From the NCBI GenBank assembly GCA_004524515.1, contig SDNV01000111.1, positions 1 to 8,862 of the forward strand: a stretch of 8,862 bases of DNA, given 5' to 3'. Source of the stretch: Promethearchaeota archaeon (GTDB lineage Archaea > Asgardarchaeota > Lokiarchaeia > Sigynarchaeales > SOKP01). Position 1 is the stretch's first letter; every line of letters starts with the position of its first letter. The notes below the pieces were generated by a model that was given only the letters and a program-made list of their open reading frames with translations, did not search any database and was not told the DNA's origin. Position numbers and translations under genes: made by a program. Positions 1-6,023 of the stretch are shown here, in pieces.

Positions 1-1
1 A

Positions 2-442
2 AAAAAAGGAGGAACATTTTTAATAGAAGTAGAAAACAAATGGAATTTTAATATAATCTGGCATATTTTAGACTCACTAGTTCATGGTAAATTCCATTTT
101 AATAACAAATTTAAAGAAACGATAAAATTTTTAACTAAAAAGTATACAAGTAATCTATGGATTACTTTCCCCTTCGGTGAATCAGATAACCCCGTGAACA
201 TGAAACTGCAATTATTCACAAGGTATTCGTTGAAAAGGAAATTAATGAAATATGGTTTGAAAGTGGAGAAAAAATATTCAATTCATTTTATTACAAACTT
301 GATTCCCTGTACTTATCTTGATACACTAAAACCAACTAAAAGACTTATCTCTTTATTTAAATTTTTAGCACGTTTAGAAGAAAAATTCCCGTTCTATTTA
401 CCAGGGGCTAGCTTAGTTTTATATGGACGAAAAATCTTATAA
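2..442 (+). CDS. C-terminal part of a probable class I SAM-dependent methyltransferase (5' end outside window)
   Basis: The frame is open from base 2 to the TAA at 440-442 (146 codons), so the gene starts upstream of the window; an internal ATG at 194 is not the likely start. The fragment opens with KKGGTFLIEVEN, which looks like the strand after the 'LKPGG' turn of a Rossmann methyltransferase. It continues with a helix-rich insert and ends with a strand pair (SLVLYGRKIL) of the kind that closes many UbiE/UbiG-like methyltransferases. The SAM-binding motif I (GxGxG) would lie upstream and is not visible, so neither substrate nor activity can be confirmed. The 3' end converges on the deoxyhypusine synthase-family gene, with 64 bases between them. 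The methyltransferase call rests on the fold pattern of the C-terminal half only; the frame itself is secure. Confidence 0.6.
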   Translation, partial: KKGGTFLIEVENKWNFNIIWHILDSLVHGKFHFNNKFKETIKFLTKKYTSNLWITFPFGESDNPVNMKLQLFTRYSLKRKLMKYGLKVEKKYSIHFITNLIPCTYLDTLKPTKRLISLFKFLARLEEKFPFYLPGASLVLYGRKIL

Positions 443-469
443 GAGTTTTCCACCAAACACAATATTTTC

Positions 470-488
470 TGCAATTCTTGCATTTTTT
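470..488 (+). terminator. Hairpin plus T6 tract after the methyltransferase fragment
   Basis: TGCAA (470-474) and TTGCA (478-482) form a 5-bp stem with a 3-base loop, followed directly by six T (483-488). It lies 28 bases past the stop codon. Archaeal terminators depend mainly on the T-tract, so the hairpin may be incidental. Confidence 0.45.
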
Positions 489-506
489 AATTAATATTAT
501 AGCAAA

Positions 507-1499
507 TTATATGAGTTTTAGTCGCTGTAATAAGCCCGTAACTAAAATAGGAAGTGCTATGGTTGCATCGCACCAAACGCTAACATAATTGGAATCTAAA
601 GAATATTTCCCCCATGATTTAGATTCAGATATAGTACACCCAGAAAGTCCCCCATCATATTCAGTAGCCGTATGGATCCTGACAGAATAATTGTAACCCA
701 TTGTTTCGATATTATCAATCTGGTCAAGTAATGGAAAAATTTGTTGCGCCCAGTTCCTTGGAACTCCGCCTCCGATTACGATAGTCCCGTATTTTTTAGA
801 TTTTTTTATTAATTCTCCAAAATCTAATACATCCTTAAGAATATCAAATTGAAAATTATATCCTTCTCTTTTTGAATATTTTATAAGATTTAGGGCTAAT
901 TCAGAATCAGAAAAAGCGGGAACATAAATTGGGATCTTGTTTTCAGCGGCAATCGATATAATACTTCTTTTTTTTATTTTATCTCCAAGAATTTTTAAAA
1001 ATTCTGAGGGGGTTAAGTGTATAGTTTTGGATTTAAATGTTTCTTGAATTATTTTAAATAATGCCTCTTCTGCTGATTGGTAATTTTCTTCAGGAAGAAA
1101 TACATCATATATTCTATTTATACGATATTCGAATAATTCATTATCATCCACAAAAGGGCTCCCTATATAGTGCCCTTTATCGGCAAAAATATCAACAATA
1201 TCATGTATAACATTCGCTCCAGTGGTAACTAATGCGTCTATCAATTTATTCTCTAACAAGACACATATCAGATCTCCCATCCCAGCTGGAACCATTGCAC
1301 CACTTAAAGTTAAAATGGTTAAACAATCAGGATTACTGACCATTTTTTCCAAAATATCTAAGGCTTGTCCTAAATTGCGACCTTGAAATCCACAATATCT
1401 AAGAGCAGATAAAAGATCATCTATGTTTTTGACTTTTTTTACATCAAAGGGTTGAACTTTTTTTAATAAATAGTCTTCTTTCTTATGATGTAGTCCCAT
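507..1499 (-). CDS. Deoxyhypusine synthase-family protein
   Basis: The 330-residue protein aligns over its length with deoxyhypusine synthase (DHS). DHS uses NAD and spermidine to put an aminobutyl group on a lysine of translation factor aIF5A. Family marks are LSGAMVPAGMGDLI (about 65-78), VTTGANVIHD (about 91-100), INRIYDVFLPEENY, the GGGV turn at 243-246, and TATEYDGGLSG...SWGK near the C-terminus. Lys298 in SWGK matches the catalytic Lys329 of human DHS and Trp296 matches Trp327. However, the human KHH segment (His288) reads R-N-W here (248-250), so the general-base histidine is replaced by Asn249. This places it with the DHS-like subgroup, some members of which make homospermidine or have unproven activity. 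AAGGAG at 1509-1514 (minus strand), 9 bases before the ATG, supports the start. It diverges from the arginine decarboxylase gene, which fits a polyamine role. The family is certain; true DHS activity is not. Confidence 0.88.
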   Translation of the reverse strand: MGLHHKKEDYLLKKVQPFDVKKVKNIDDLLSALRYCGFQGRNLGQALDILEKMVSNPDCLTILTLSGAMVPAGMGDLICVLLENKLIDALVTTGANVIHDIVDIFADKGHYIGSPFVDDNELFEYRINRIYDVFLPEENYQSAEEALFKIIQETFKSKTIHLTPSEFLKILGDKIKKRSIISIAAENKIPIYVPAFSDSELALNLIKYSKREGYNFQFDILKDVLDFGELIKKSKKYGTIVIGGGVPRNWAQQIFPLLDQIDNIETMGYNYSVRIHTATEYDGGLSGCTISESKSWGKYSLDSNYVSVWCDATIALPILVTGLLQRLKLI

Positions 1500-1508
1500 A
1501 ATATTATA

Positions 1509-1514
1509 CTCCTT
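1509..1514 (-). promoter_or_regulatory. Shine-Dalgarno of the DHS-family gene
   Basis: On the minus strand this reads AAGGAG, 9 bases upstream of the ATG at 1499. It is among the strongest ribosome-binding sites in the window and fixes the start codon. Confidence 0.65.
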
Positions 1515-1540
1515 ATCATCTATAGTTGTTATTCGTATTA

Positions 1541-1562
1541 TATTTTTTGGTTTAAAAATATT
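1541..1562 (-). promoter_or_regulatory. Possible TATA region for the DHS-family gene
   Basis: Read on the minus strand, the stretch holds an AATATTTTTAAA run (1551-1562) followed by a purine-rich segment and an AAATATAATA-like element. A start of transcription about 25 bases downstream would leave a short leader containing the AAGGAG. The background is very AT-rich, so which element is the real box cannot be settled by eye. Confidence 0.3.
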
Positions 1563-1766
1563 TTAATGAATGAGATAGTTGTAGTCTATAGTTCAAGTTA
1601 TACTAAATAAGTTTTTCTTAAAAAAAAGTTTATTATATCTACTATTTTGAGCAGCTTTTTTACAAAATTTCACAGAACTAAATCAGTAAATTCACCATAT
1701 ATACAGAGATGTCAATTTAAAGGAGTTAAGAATTTATAAACTGTCAATAATACTATAGTTAAGCAA

Positions 1767-1780
1767 GAAAAACGTTTTTC
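1767..1780. repeat. Perfect 14-base palindrome in the divergent promoter region
   Basis: GAAAAAC is followed directly by its reverse complement GTTTTTC, with CAAG repeated on both outer sides. A two-fold symmetric site between divergent polyamine-linked genes could bind a dimeric regulator. With one copy and AT-rich composition it may also be chance. Confidence 0.35.
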
Positions 1781-1989
1781 CAAGCCAAATGTTAAACTAC
1801 CTTCATTATATGGCTATGAATTGTAATAGAAAGGATTAGGCGGATCTATCTCACATGATGGTAATATATTTCAAAACAATCTAAAAGAGATCGTATATAA
1901 TTCTCGCCTTTCAGCACTATAATAATATTATTGCGATAATTCTCATTATGTTCGTTATATAGTAAAATACTTTAAATATTAATAATTTT

Positions 1990-2000
1990 ATTTATATTAT
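1990..2000 (+). promoter_or_regulatory. Likely TATA box of the arginine decarboxylase gene
   Basis: TTTATATTAT lies about 32-42 bases upstream of the ATG at 2032. With the usual 25-base spacing, transcription would start within a few bases to about 15 bases of the ATG. No Shine-Dalgarno is visible before this ATG, so the transcript may be leaderless or nearly so. Confidence 0.4.
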
Positions 2001-2031
2001 TAATATCAATTAACTTATAAATTACCGAATT

Positions 2032-2580
2032 ATGTCACTAGTCCCAAAAGCAGTATTCTTTACTAAAGGTAAAGGCTATCATCAATCAAAATTAGGCTCT
2101 TTCGAACAGGCTTTACGTGATGCGAGCATAGAAAAGTATAACTTGGTTTCAGTATCTTCAATCTTACCACCCTATTGTATTGAAATTCCTAAAGATGACG
2201 GGTTTGCTCAACTTCGTCCTGGACAAATTGTATTTGCAGTTATGAGTTATGTTTCTAGTAATGAATATAATCGATTAATTGCTTCATCTATTGGAGTTGC
2301 TAAACCTGCAGACCAAAGAGCTTATGGTTATTTAAGTGAACATCATGCATTTGGTGTAAAACCTGAAAATGCTGGGGATTTTGCGGAAGATTTAGCAGCA
2401 GAAATGCTTGCTACTACTTTAGGGGTTGATTTTGATCCACAAGCAAACTATGATGAGAAAAAAGAAATTTATAAAATGGATGGTAAAATCGTCGAGACTA
2501 AAAATATTACTGAATCCGCAACGGTTAAAGAAGAGGGAGAGTGGCTTACTGTTCTAGCTGCTGCGGTTTTTATAGTTTAA
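2032..2580 (+). CDS. pdaD: Pyruvoyl-dependent arginine decarboxylase
   Basis: The 182-residue protein decarboxylates L-arginine to agmatine, the first step of archaeal polyamine synthesis. It matches the Methanocaldococcus-type enzyme. The self-cleavage motif VSSILPP places Ser42/Ser43 at the cut site, with Ser43 expected to become the pyruvoyl group. Asn37, six residues before Ser43, matches Asn47 of the M. jannaschii enzyme, and Glu103 in GYLSEHH matches its catalytic Glu109. The length is in the normal range (about 150-190), and the C-terminal GEWLTVLAAAVFIV is typical. No frameshift or missing active-site residue is seen. The start is the ATG just before SLVPKAVFFTKGKG; no other in-frame start gives a better N-terminus. 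It diverges from the DHS-family gene, which supports a shared polyamine theme. A T7 tract follows the stop. Confidence 0.95.
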   Translation: MSLVPKAVFFTKGKGYHQSKLGSFEQALRDASIEKYNLVSVSSILPPYCIEIPKDDGFAQLRPGQIVFAVMSYVSSNEYNRLIASSIGVAKPADQRAYGYLSEHHAFGVKPENAGDFAEDLAAEMLATTLGVDFDPQANYDEKKEIYKMDGKIVETKNITESATVKEEGEWLTVLAAAVFIV

Positions 2581-2591
2581 TTATGATTTAA

Positions 2592-2635
2592 CTTTTTTTC
2601 TCTAATTATTTGTTATTTTTTATTCATATGAATAA
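2592..2635 (+). terminator. T-tracts and palindrome after the arginine decarboxylase gene
   Basis: T7 at 2593-2599 and T6 at 2616-2621 follow the stop by 13 and 36 bases, as expected for archaeal termination. A perfect 16-base palindrome TTATTCATATGAATAA (2620-2635) overlaps the second tract; its centre leaves no loop, so it may be a DNA site rather than an RNA hairpin. Confidence 0.5.
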
Positions 2636-2776
2636 TATCTTATCTAAATTAATTTAATTATTATAATAATCGAATCCTTTTGATCTGGACTGTTAAAATA
2701 ATTATTCATAATTATCATTCAAACATTCATTATATTATTACGGAGAGAATTTCATAGAAGTACTTAACCAGAATGC

Positions 2777-2792
2777 AAATATTTAAATATAA
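2777..2792 (+). promoter_or_regulatory. Likely TATA box upstream of the small acidic ORF
   Basis: AAATATTTAAATATAA is a strong archaeal TATA-like element. Initiation about 25 bases downstream would give a leader of roughly 55-60 bases that includes the AGGTGAT ribosome-binding site. It supports independent transcription of the ORF at 2868. Confidence 0.4.
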
Positions 2793-2854
2793 TATTTATT
2801 GTATTATCTAATTGATAACACGCATTAATTAATAACAAATTATAGATTTGAATA

Positions 2855-2861
2855 AGGTGAT
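2855..2861 (+). promoter_or_regulatory. Shine-Dalgarno AGGTGAT before a non-canonical start
   Basis: AGGTGAT matches seven consecutive bases of the sequence complementary to the archaeal 16S rRNA 3' end (GGAGGTGATC). It ends 6 bases before ATA at 2868, which is normal start spacing, and it decides the start proposed for the acidic ORF. Confidence 0.55.
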
Positions 2862-2867
2862 ATAGTT

Positions 2868-3050
2868 ATAGTAAAAACTCATCTTGAGGGGCCAAAGAAA
2901 AAACTTAAAGAAGATGATGATTGGGATGATGACGATGACTGGGAAGATTATGATGATGCAGATTGGGATAATGATGGAGATTATGAAGATGAATGGAATG
3001 AAGATATAGATAGTGATTCAGGTTATGACCCCTATGATTATGAATATTGA
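2868..3050 (+). CDS. Small acidic, aromatic-rich protein of unknown function (apparent ATA start)
   Basis: The frame is open from just after the TAA at 2853-2855 to the TGA at 3048-3050 and contains no ATG, GTG or TTG codon. ATA at 2868 sits 6 bases after a good Shine-Dalgarno and gives a 60-residue product beginning (M)VKTHLEGPKKKLKE. A short basic head (residues 10-14) is followed by an Asp-rich tail: by count 21 Asp and 7 Glu (28 of 60 residues), with Trp at 19, 25, 33, 43 and Tyr at 28, 39, 53, 56, 58, 60. It is probably disordered, cytoplasmic, with no membrane or signal segment. Evidence for a real gene is a TATA-like box, the Shine-Dalgarno, the clean frame and a T-rich hairpin after the stop. 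A single G-to-A change from ATG, by mutation or sequencing error, would equally explain the start. Function is not recognised; GAT-repeat expansion without function remains possible. Confidence 0.55.
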   Translation: MVKTHLEGPKKKLKEDDDWDDDDDWEDYDDADWDNDGDYEDEWNEDIDSDSGYDPYDYEY

Positions 3051-3120
3051 GAATTGAATTATTTATCGCATTTCAAAAATGATTATTAGTTAAACTAAGG
3101 GAAGTAAATAAATTTCCGAT

Positions 3121-3151
3121 TATTTTTTTATTTGCTTTTTTTGGGCAAATA
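3121..3151 (+). terminator. T-rich hairpin after the acidic ORF
   Basis: T7 at 3123-3129 leads into TATTTGC (3129-3135) and GCAAATA (3145-3151), a 7-bp stem with a T-rich loop. It lies about 70 bases past the stop of the acidic ORF, in a convergent intergenic region. Confidence 0.45.
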
Positions 3152-3215
3152 TAATAGTGTGTTATAAGCATTATGGTATGATAGAATCAAATTCTCTTAA
3201 TTTCTCAAATGATTG

Positions 3216-3226
3216 AAAAAAAAAAA
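3216..3226 (-). terminator. T11 tract ending the 7-TM gene
   Basis: Eleven A on the plus strand read as T11 on the minus strand, 15 bases past the end of the membrane-protein gene. This is a typical archaeal T-tract terminator. Confidence 0.5.
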
Positions 3227-3240
3227 GAAAATATTAATTC

Positions 3241-3960
3241 TTATTTTAGAAAGATTTTTTTAATATAATCAGGTAAAATAAATCCGAAATAAAATTCAAT
3301 TGCGCTTGAAATCAAGATCAATCTTGCAATCGTGAGTGTTATCGTATTTAATGGTAAGGCAGCATCCAATAAAGCTCCAACACACCATGATATAAAGGCA
3401 GCAATAAGAAAGTGTCCTTTTAGTTTTATTTCAGGATTATCTGATCTCAGAGATTCTCTCCCAAATAATACTCCTGTAATTAGCATTGTTAAAACGATAA
3501 AAATAGCAAAATAAAGTACAATCCCCCTATATGTTACATCAAGATAACCCGATAGCTCACCTAAACTACTAGGATCAGTTAAGAGATAATAGATGAAAAA
3601 AATCTCAAATAAGACTCCAATAATAGCATATATCATCAGGATTTTTTTCTGTTGTTTTTTATATTCGAGTTCTGTGAATGCTGTCATCCAAATCAATAAT
3701 ATAACAGGTGCTGCGATATTTCCTATTAAAAAATATGCGGTTAGGCTAAGTCCGTTTCCAGTGGTTATTGCTAATAAGAAAGATATTGTCGAAGGCCACC
3801 AAGGAGAAAACAATCCAATCCAGCTTATACCTACAAATAAGAATGTTTTTTGTTTATGCTTAAAAAATTTCGAAGCGATTAATAATCCAATTATTGTAGA
3901 AATAATAACACATATTAAACTAAATATACCATTCAAAATTTCAATTGTTTGTAGTGCCAT
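3241..3960 (-). CDS. Seven-helix integral membrane protein of unknown function
   Basis: The 239-residue protein has seven hydrophobic segments at about 9-31, 39-63, 72-96, 107-127, 145-167, 183-203 and 207-230. Charged loops lie between them (KHKQK at 34-38, EYKKQQKK at 99-106, RESLRSDNPEIKLKG at 168-182), and the tail KKIFLK is short and basic. There is no extended soluble domain. Recognisable landmarks are SPWWPS (52-57) at the end of the second helix and SSAIEFYFGFILP (218-230) near the C-terminus. The layout resembles the 7-TM sensor modules found before histidine kinases, but no kinase or other output domain follows, so that is only an analogy. From memory, similar stand-alone proteins are frequent in Lokiarchaeia-type genomes; this could not be checked. 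AAGGGATG lies about 11 bases before the ATG. It diverges from the GTPase gene across about 230 bases. Being a membrane protein is near certain; function is unknown. Confidence 0.85.
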   Translation of the reverse strand: MALQTIEILNGIFSLICVIISTIIGLLIASKFFKHKQKTFLFVGISWIGLFSPWWPSTISFLLAITTGNGLSLTAYFLIGNIAAPVILLIWMTAFTELEYKKQQKKILMIYAIIGVLFEIFFIYYLLTDPSSLGELSGYLDVTYRGIVLYFAIFIVLTMLITGVLFGRESLRSDNPEIKLKGHFLIAAFISWCVGALLDAALPLNTITLTIARLILISSAIEFYFGFILPDYIKKIFLK

Positions 3961-4190
3961 ATCGTAAATTCATCCCTTATTAGAAATTATTAGAAAAATA
4001 TTGATATTAATTGAGTAGTGAAGATAGTTGTTTAAATACTTTAGGTGAAAAATTTAATAATTAGAGTTTAAATAATCATATCTTATTTACTATTCATACA
4101 TTTTAGCATTTTAATAATTCAAATAGAAAAAAAAGAAAATTTATGTAAATTCTAAAATACTTTTAAGATTTATTTAAATTAGTGATAATT

Positions 4191-5243
4191 ATGGAAAATG
4201 ACCTGATACATAGTATTTTATATATAAACTTTGAAAGTATCGATGAGACGTATCCAACTAAAGATATTCCTCAAGTACTAAATGAAGCTACTAAAAATTT
4301 AATCAGTAATAAATGTTTTTCTCTGTTATTAAGCGATAATAGGATAATACCAAAATCTTCGTTAATAATCCCCTTTCCATCGATTAATTTAAAGGGATTA
4401 ATTAGATATTTTGAATGGATGGATGAAACTAAAAAAGGTGGACTTAGACAGGCAGCTTTAATAGTACTATTTAAGGAAGTAGATGATCTCATTTTTTATA
4501 AATATATTGAGATTTTTGAGTCGTTATTAGGTAAATTTTCACAAAAAATTACTAATATAGAAATCGATAAGGCGCAAACACATTCAGTTGATGAATTTTT
4601 AAAAGATTTACTCTTACAGACTAAAGTGGTACTTGAAGATTTAAAAAATCAAGAATTATCTGAGCAAAAATCGGAGGAATTTCCAGAAGACACTTCAGAT
4701 CTATATGATCCCACAGATTATTCCTTTAAGATTATTATTGTCGGCGACCCTGAAGTTGGAAAGACGTCTATTACATTAAGATTTACAAATAAAGCATTTT
4801 TGAGGACCTATATTCCCACTCTTGGTGTTAATATAACTGATAAAAACATTCGTGTCGATCATTCTAAAATTAAAGTTATAATTTGGGATATTGCGGGGCA
4901 GAGTAAATTCCAAACTACAAGAAAAAATTTTTATAGAGGAGCTGAGGGAATTGTTTTGGTTTTTGATTTAACGAAACAGAAATCGTTTGATAATTTAAAT
5001 GACTGGCATAAAGATGTCGAAAAAACTTTAAATAGAGGAAATAAGTATATTGGATTTTTATTAGGAAATAAAAAGGATTTAAAGAATGAAAGGACGGTAA
5101 AAAAAGAAGATGCGGAATTATTAGCAAATAAATTGAATCTAAGATATATAGAAACTTCAGCCTTAACGGGGGAAAATGTAATGTTTATTTTTCACAAAAT
5201 TGGAGAAATTTTATTATCAAATCTTTTAAAGAAGGAGGGATAA
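4191..5243 (+). CDS. Ras/Rab-like small GTPase with an N-terminal domain
   Basis: The ATG at 4191 gives 350 residues; a GTG at 4182 would add three and is less likely. Residues 1 to about 150 form a mixed alpha/beta domain (landmarks IIPFPSINLKGLIRYFEW and AALIVLFKEVDDLIFYKY). This could be a longin/roadblock-like or other sensor fold, but I cannot assign it. An acidic linker (about 150-175) leads to a complete G domain: G1 GDPEVGKTS (185-193), G2 Thr210 in PTLGVN, G3 WDIAGQ (232-237) with Gln237 matching Ras Gln61, G4 NKKD (293-296), G5 TSAL (322-325). All nucleotide-binding and hydrolysis residues are present, so an active GTP switch is expected. The C-terminus (LLKKEG) has no cysteine, so there is no prenylation site; the only cysteine is Cys42. 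Membrane contact, if any, would need the N-terminal domain or a partner. GTPases of this type are abundant in Asgard archaea, where they are linked to eukaryote-like membrane and cytoskeletal functions. Confidence 0.92.
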   Translation: MENDLIHSILYINFESIDETYPTKDIPQVLNEATKNLISNKCFSLLLSDNRIIPKSSLIIPFPSINLKGLIRYFEWMDETKKGGLRQAALIVLFKEVDDLIFYKYIEIFESLLGKFSQKITNIEIDKAQTHSVDEFLKDLLLQTKVVLEDLKNQELSEQKSEEFPEDTSDLYDPTDYSFKIIIVGDPEVGKTSITLRFTNKAFLRTYIPTLGVNITDKNIRVDHSKIKVIIWDIAGQSKFQTTRKNFYRGAEGIVLVFDLTKQKSFDNLNDWHKDVEKTLNRGNKYIGFLLGNKKDLKNERTVKKEDAELLANKLNLRYIETSALTGENVMFIFHKIGEILLSNLLKKEG

Positions 5244-5250
5244 ATTCTTT

Positions 5251-5277
5251 TATTTAATTTTTCAATCTTACAAGATT
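5251..5277. terminator. Terminator between the convergent GTPase and nitroreductase genes
   Basis: A T-rich stretch (5248-5262) is followed by AATCT-TACA-AGATT (5264-5277), a 5-bp hairpin with a 4-base loop. The spacer between the two convergent stops is only 46 bases, so this short element probably serves one or both genes. Confidence 0.35.
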
Positions 5278-5289
5278 ATAAATTTTAAA

Positions 5290-5796
5290 TTATCTGAATT
5301 CTTTTGAAATTTCGTCTAAATCTTTTCTTAAAGTGGGCTTAGGGATTTTCCCCTTAATGTATCCCGTCGCTAAAATTGTTAAAAGAAAGTCATCTTTTCC
5401 AAGCTCCAATAACTCTTTAGCATATTCTCTATCCATACTGCCAATCCAACACATTCCAATATTCAAAGCCCAAGCCATTAACATCATATTCATGGACGCT
5501 AAGGAAGTGTCTTGGATATACCAATTTGGATTTTCAAGTTTTTTTCCCACGATTGCAATTCCCATAGGGGCTTTTCTAAGAGGTGCTCCATAAATTCCCG
5601 TTTTAGAGATTTTTTTCAAAATATCTTGATTTTTAATTATAATAAACTCCCAGGGTTGTCTATTTGAAGCACTTGGAGTCCATCTTCCCGCTTCTAATAT
5701 CATTTTAATATGATCTTCAGAAATCATTTTATCTTGAAAATTTCTTATACTTCTCCGATTTTTTAAAAAGTATAATAACTCATCTGGTTTAATCAT
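5290..5796 (-). CDS. Nitroreductase-family FMN oxidoreductase
   Basis: The 168-residue protein is a compact member of the nitroreductase family, FMN enzymes that use NAD(P)H to reduce nitro compounds, quinones or other acceptors; some relatives have quite different roles. Visible marks are the FMN-binding RRSIRNF (14-20), the PSASNRQPWEF segment (41-51), and the central helix DTSLASMNMMLMAWALNIGMCWIG. The C-terminal ILATGYIKGKIPKPTLRKDLDEI corresponds to the family's usual 'GYp...R..l.ei' end. The length is at the short end of the family, with no ferredoxin domain or signal peptide, so it should be a cytoplasmic dimer. GGAG about 11 bases before the ATG supports the start. It is convergent with the GTPase gene and divergent from the M24 gene, so it is probably transcribed alone. 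Substrate cannot be predicted. Confidence 0.92.
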   Translation of the reverse strand: MIKPDELLYFLKNRRSIRNFQDKMISEDHIKMILEAGRWTPSASNRQPWEFIIIKNQDILKKISKTGIYGAPLRKAPMGIAIVGKKLENPNWYIQDTSLASMNMMLMAWALNIGMCWIGSMDREYAKELLELGKDDFLLTILATGYIKGKIPKPTLRKDLDEISKEFR

Positions 5797-5961
5797 TCTA
5801 ATTTAGCTCCATTTCAGCCATTTTTCATATATTTAAATCTGTTTTATTTTAAAATTAAGGAAAGATGCCTTTAAAACTACTTGAAAATTTATTAGTTTTA
5901 CAAAATAGAGAAATCCAATTTTAATTTGATATTTTTTAAGTATTTTTTATAATTTATGAAC

Positions 5962-5977
5962 TTAAATATTTAAAAAA
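5962..5977 (+). promoter_or_regulatory. Likely TATA box of the M24-S28 operon
   Basis: TTAAATATTTAAAAAA lies 47-62 bases before the ATG at 6024. Initiation about 25 bases downstream would leave a leader of roughly 30 bases containing AAGGTT (6012-6017), a weak ribosome-binding site. Confidence 0.45.
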
Positions 5978-6023
5978 ACTCTTACTATTAATATAAAAAT
6001 TATAAGTCCTTAAGGTTATAAGA

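Larger units (their letters stand above)
1500..2031. other. 532-base divergent intergenic region between the DHS-family and arginine decarboxylase genes
   Basis: No ORF of useful length with a start signal was found. The region should hold both divergent promoters. Visible structure is a perfect 14-base palindrome GAAAAACGTTTTTC (1767-1780), three copies of CTATAGTT (1520-1527, 1586-1593, 1753-1760), and an AAAGGAG near 1719-1725 not followed by a usable ORF. The stretch 1830-1910 is slightly richer in G and C than its surroundings but does not fold convincingly by eye. No tRNA signature was seen. Confidence 0.6.

Noticed and set aside
194..442. A complete 82-residue gene starting at ATG 194
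   Set aside because: The frame stays open to the window edge and the upstream part (KKGGTFLIEVEN) looks like methyltransferase sequence, so this is an internal methionine of a longer gene.
1830..1910. Possible structured RNA in the 532-base spacer (GAAAGG...AGGCG near 1829-1843 against CGCCTTTC near 1904-1911)
   Set aside because: The pairing needs a bulge and a long unpaired interior, and no known RNA signature was seen.
2748..2795. Short frame after GGAGAG near 2743 with another ATA codon
   Set aside because: It ends after about ten codons and has no other gene-like features.
3332..3967. Two plus-strand frames opposite the membrane-protein gene
   Set aside because: They are antisense shadows of the 7-TM gene, with strange composition, no start signals, and no recognisable protein features.
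4182..4190. GTG at 4182 as the GTPase start
   Set aside because: It adds only three residues, and an ATG follows at 4191; neither has a clear Shine-Dalgarno, so the ATG is preferred.
4271..5127. Two minus-strand frames opposite the GTPase gene
   Set aside because: They overlap the intact GTPase frame and lack any motif or ribosome-binding site.
5333..5593. Plus-strand frame opposite the nitroreductase gene
   Set aside because: It is an antisense shadow of conserved nitroreductase motifs.
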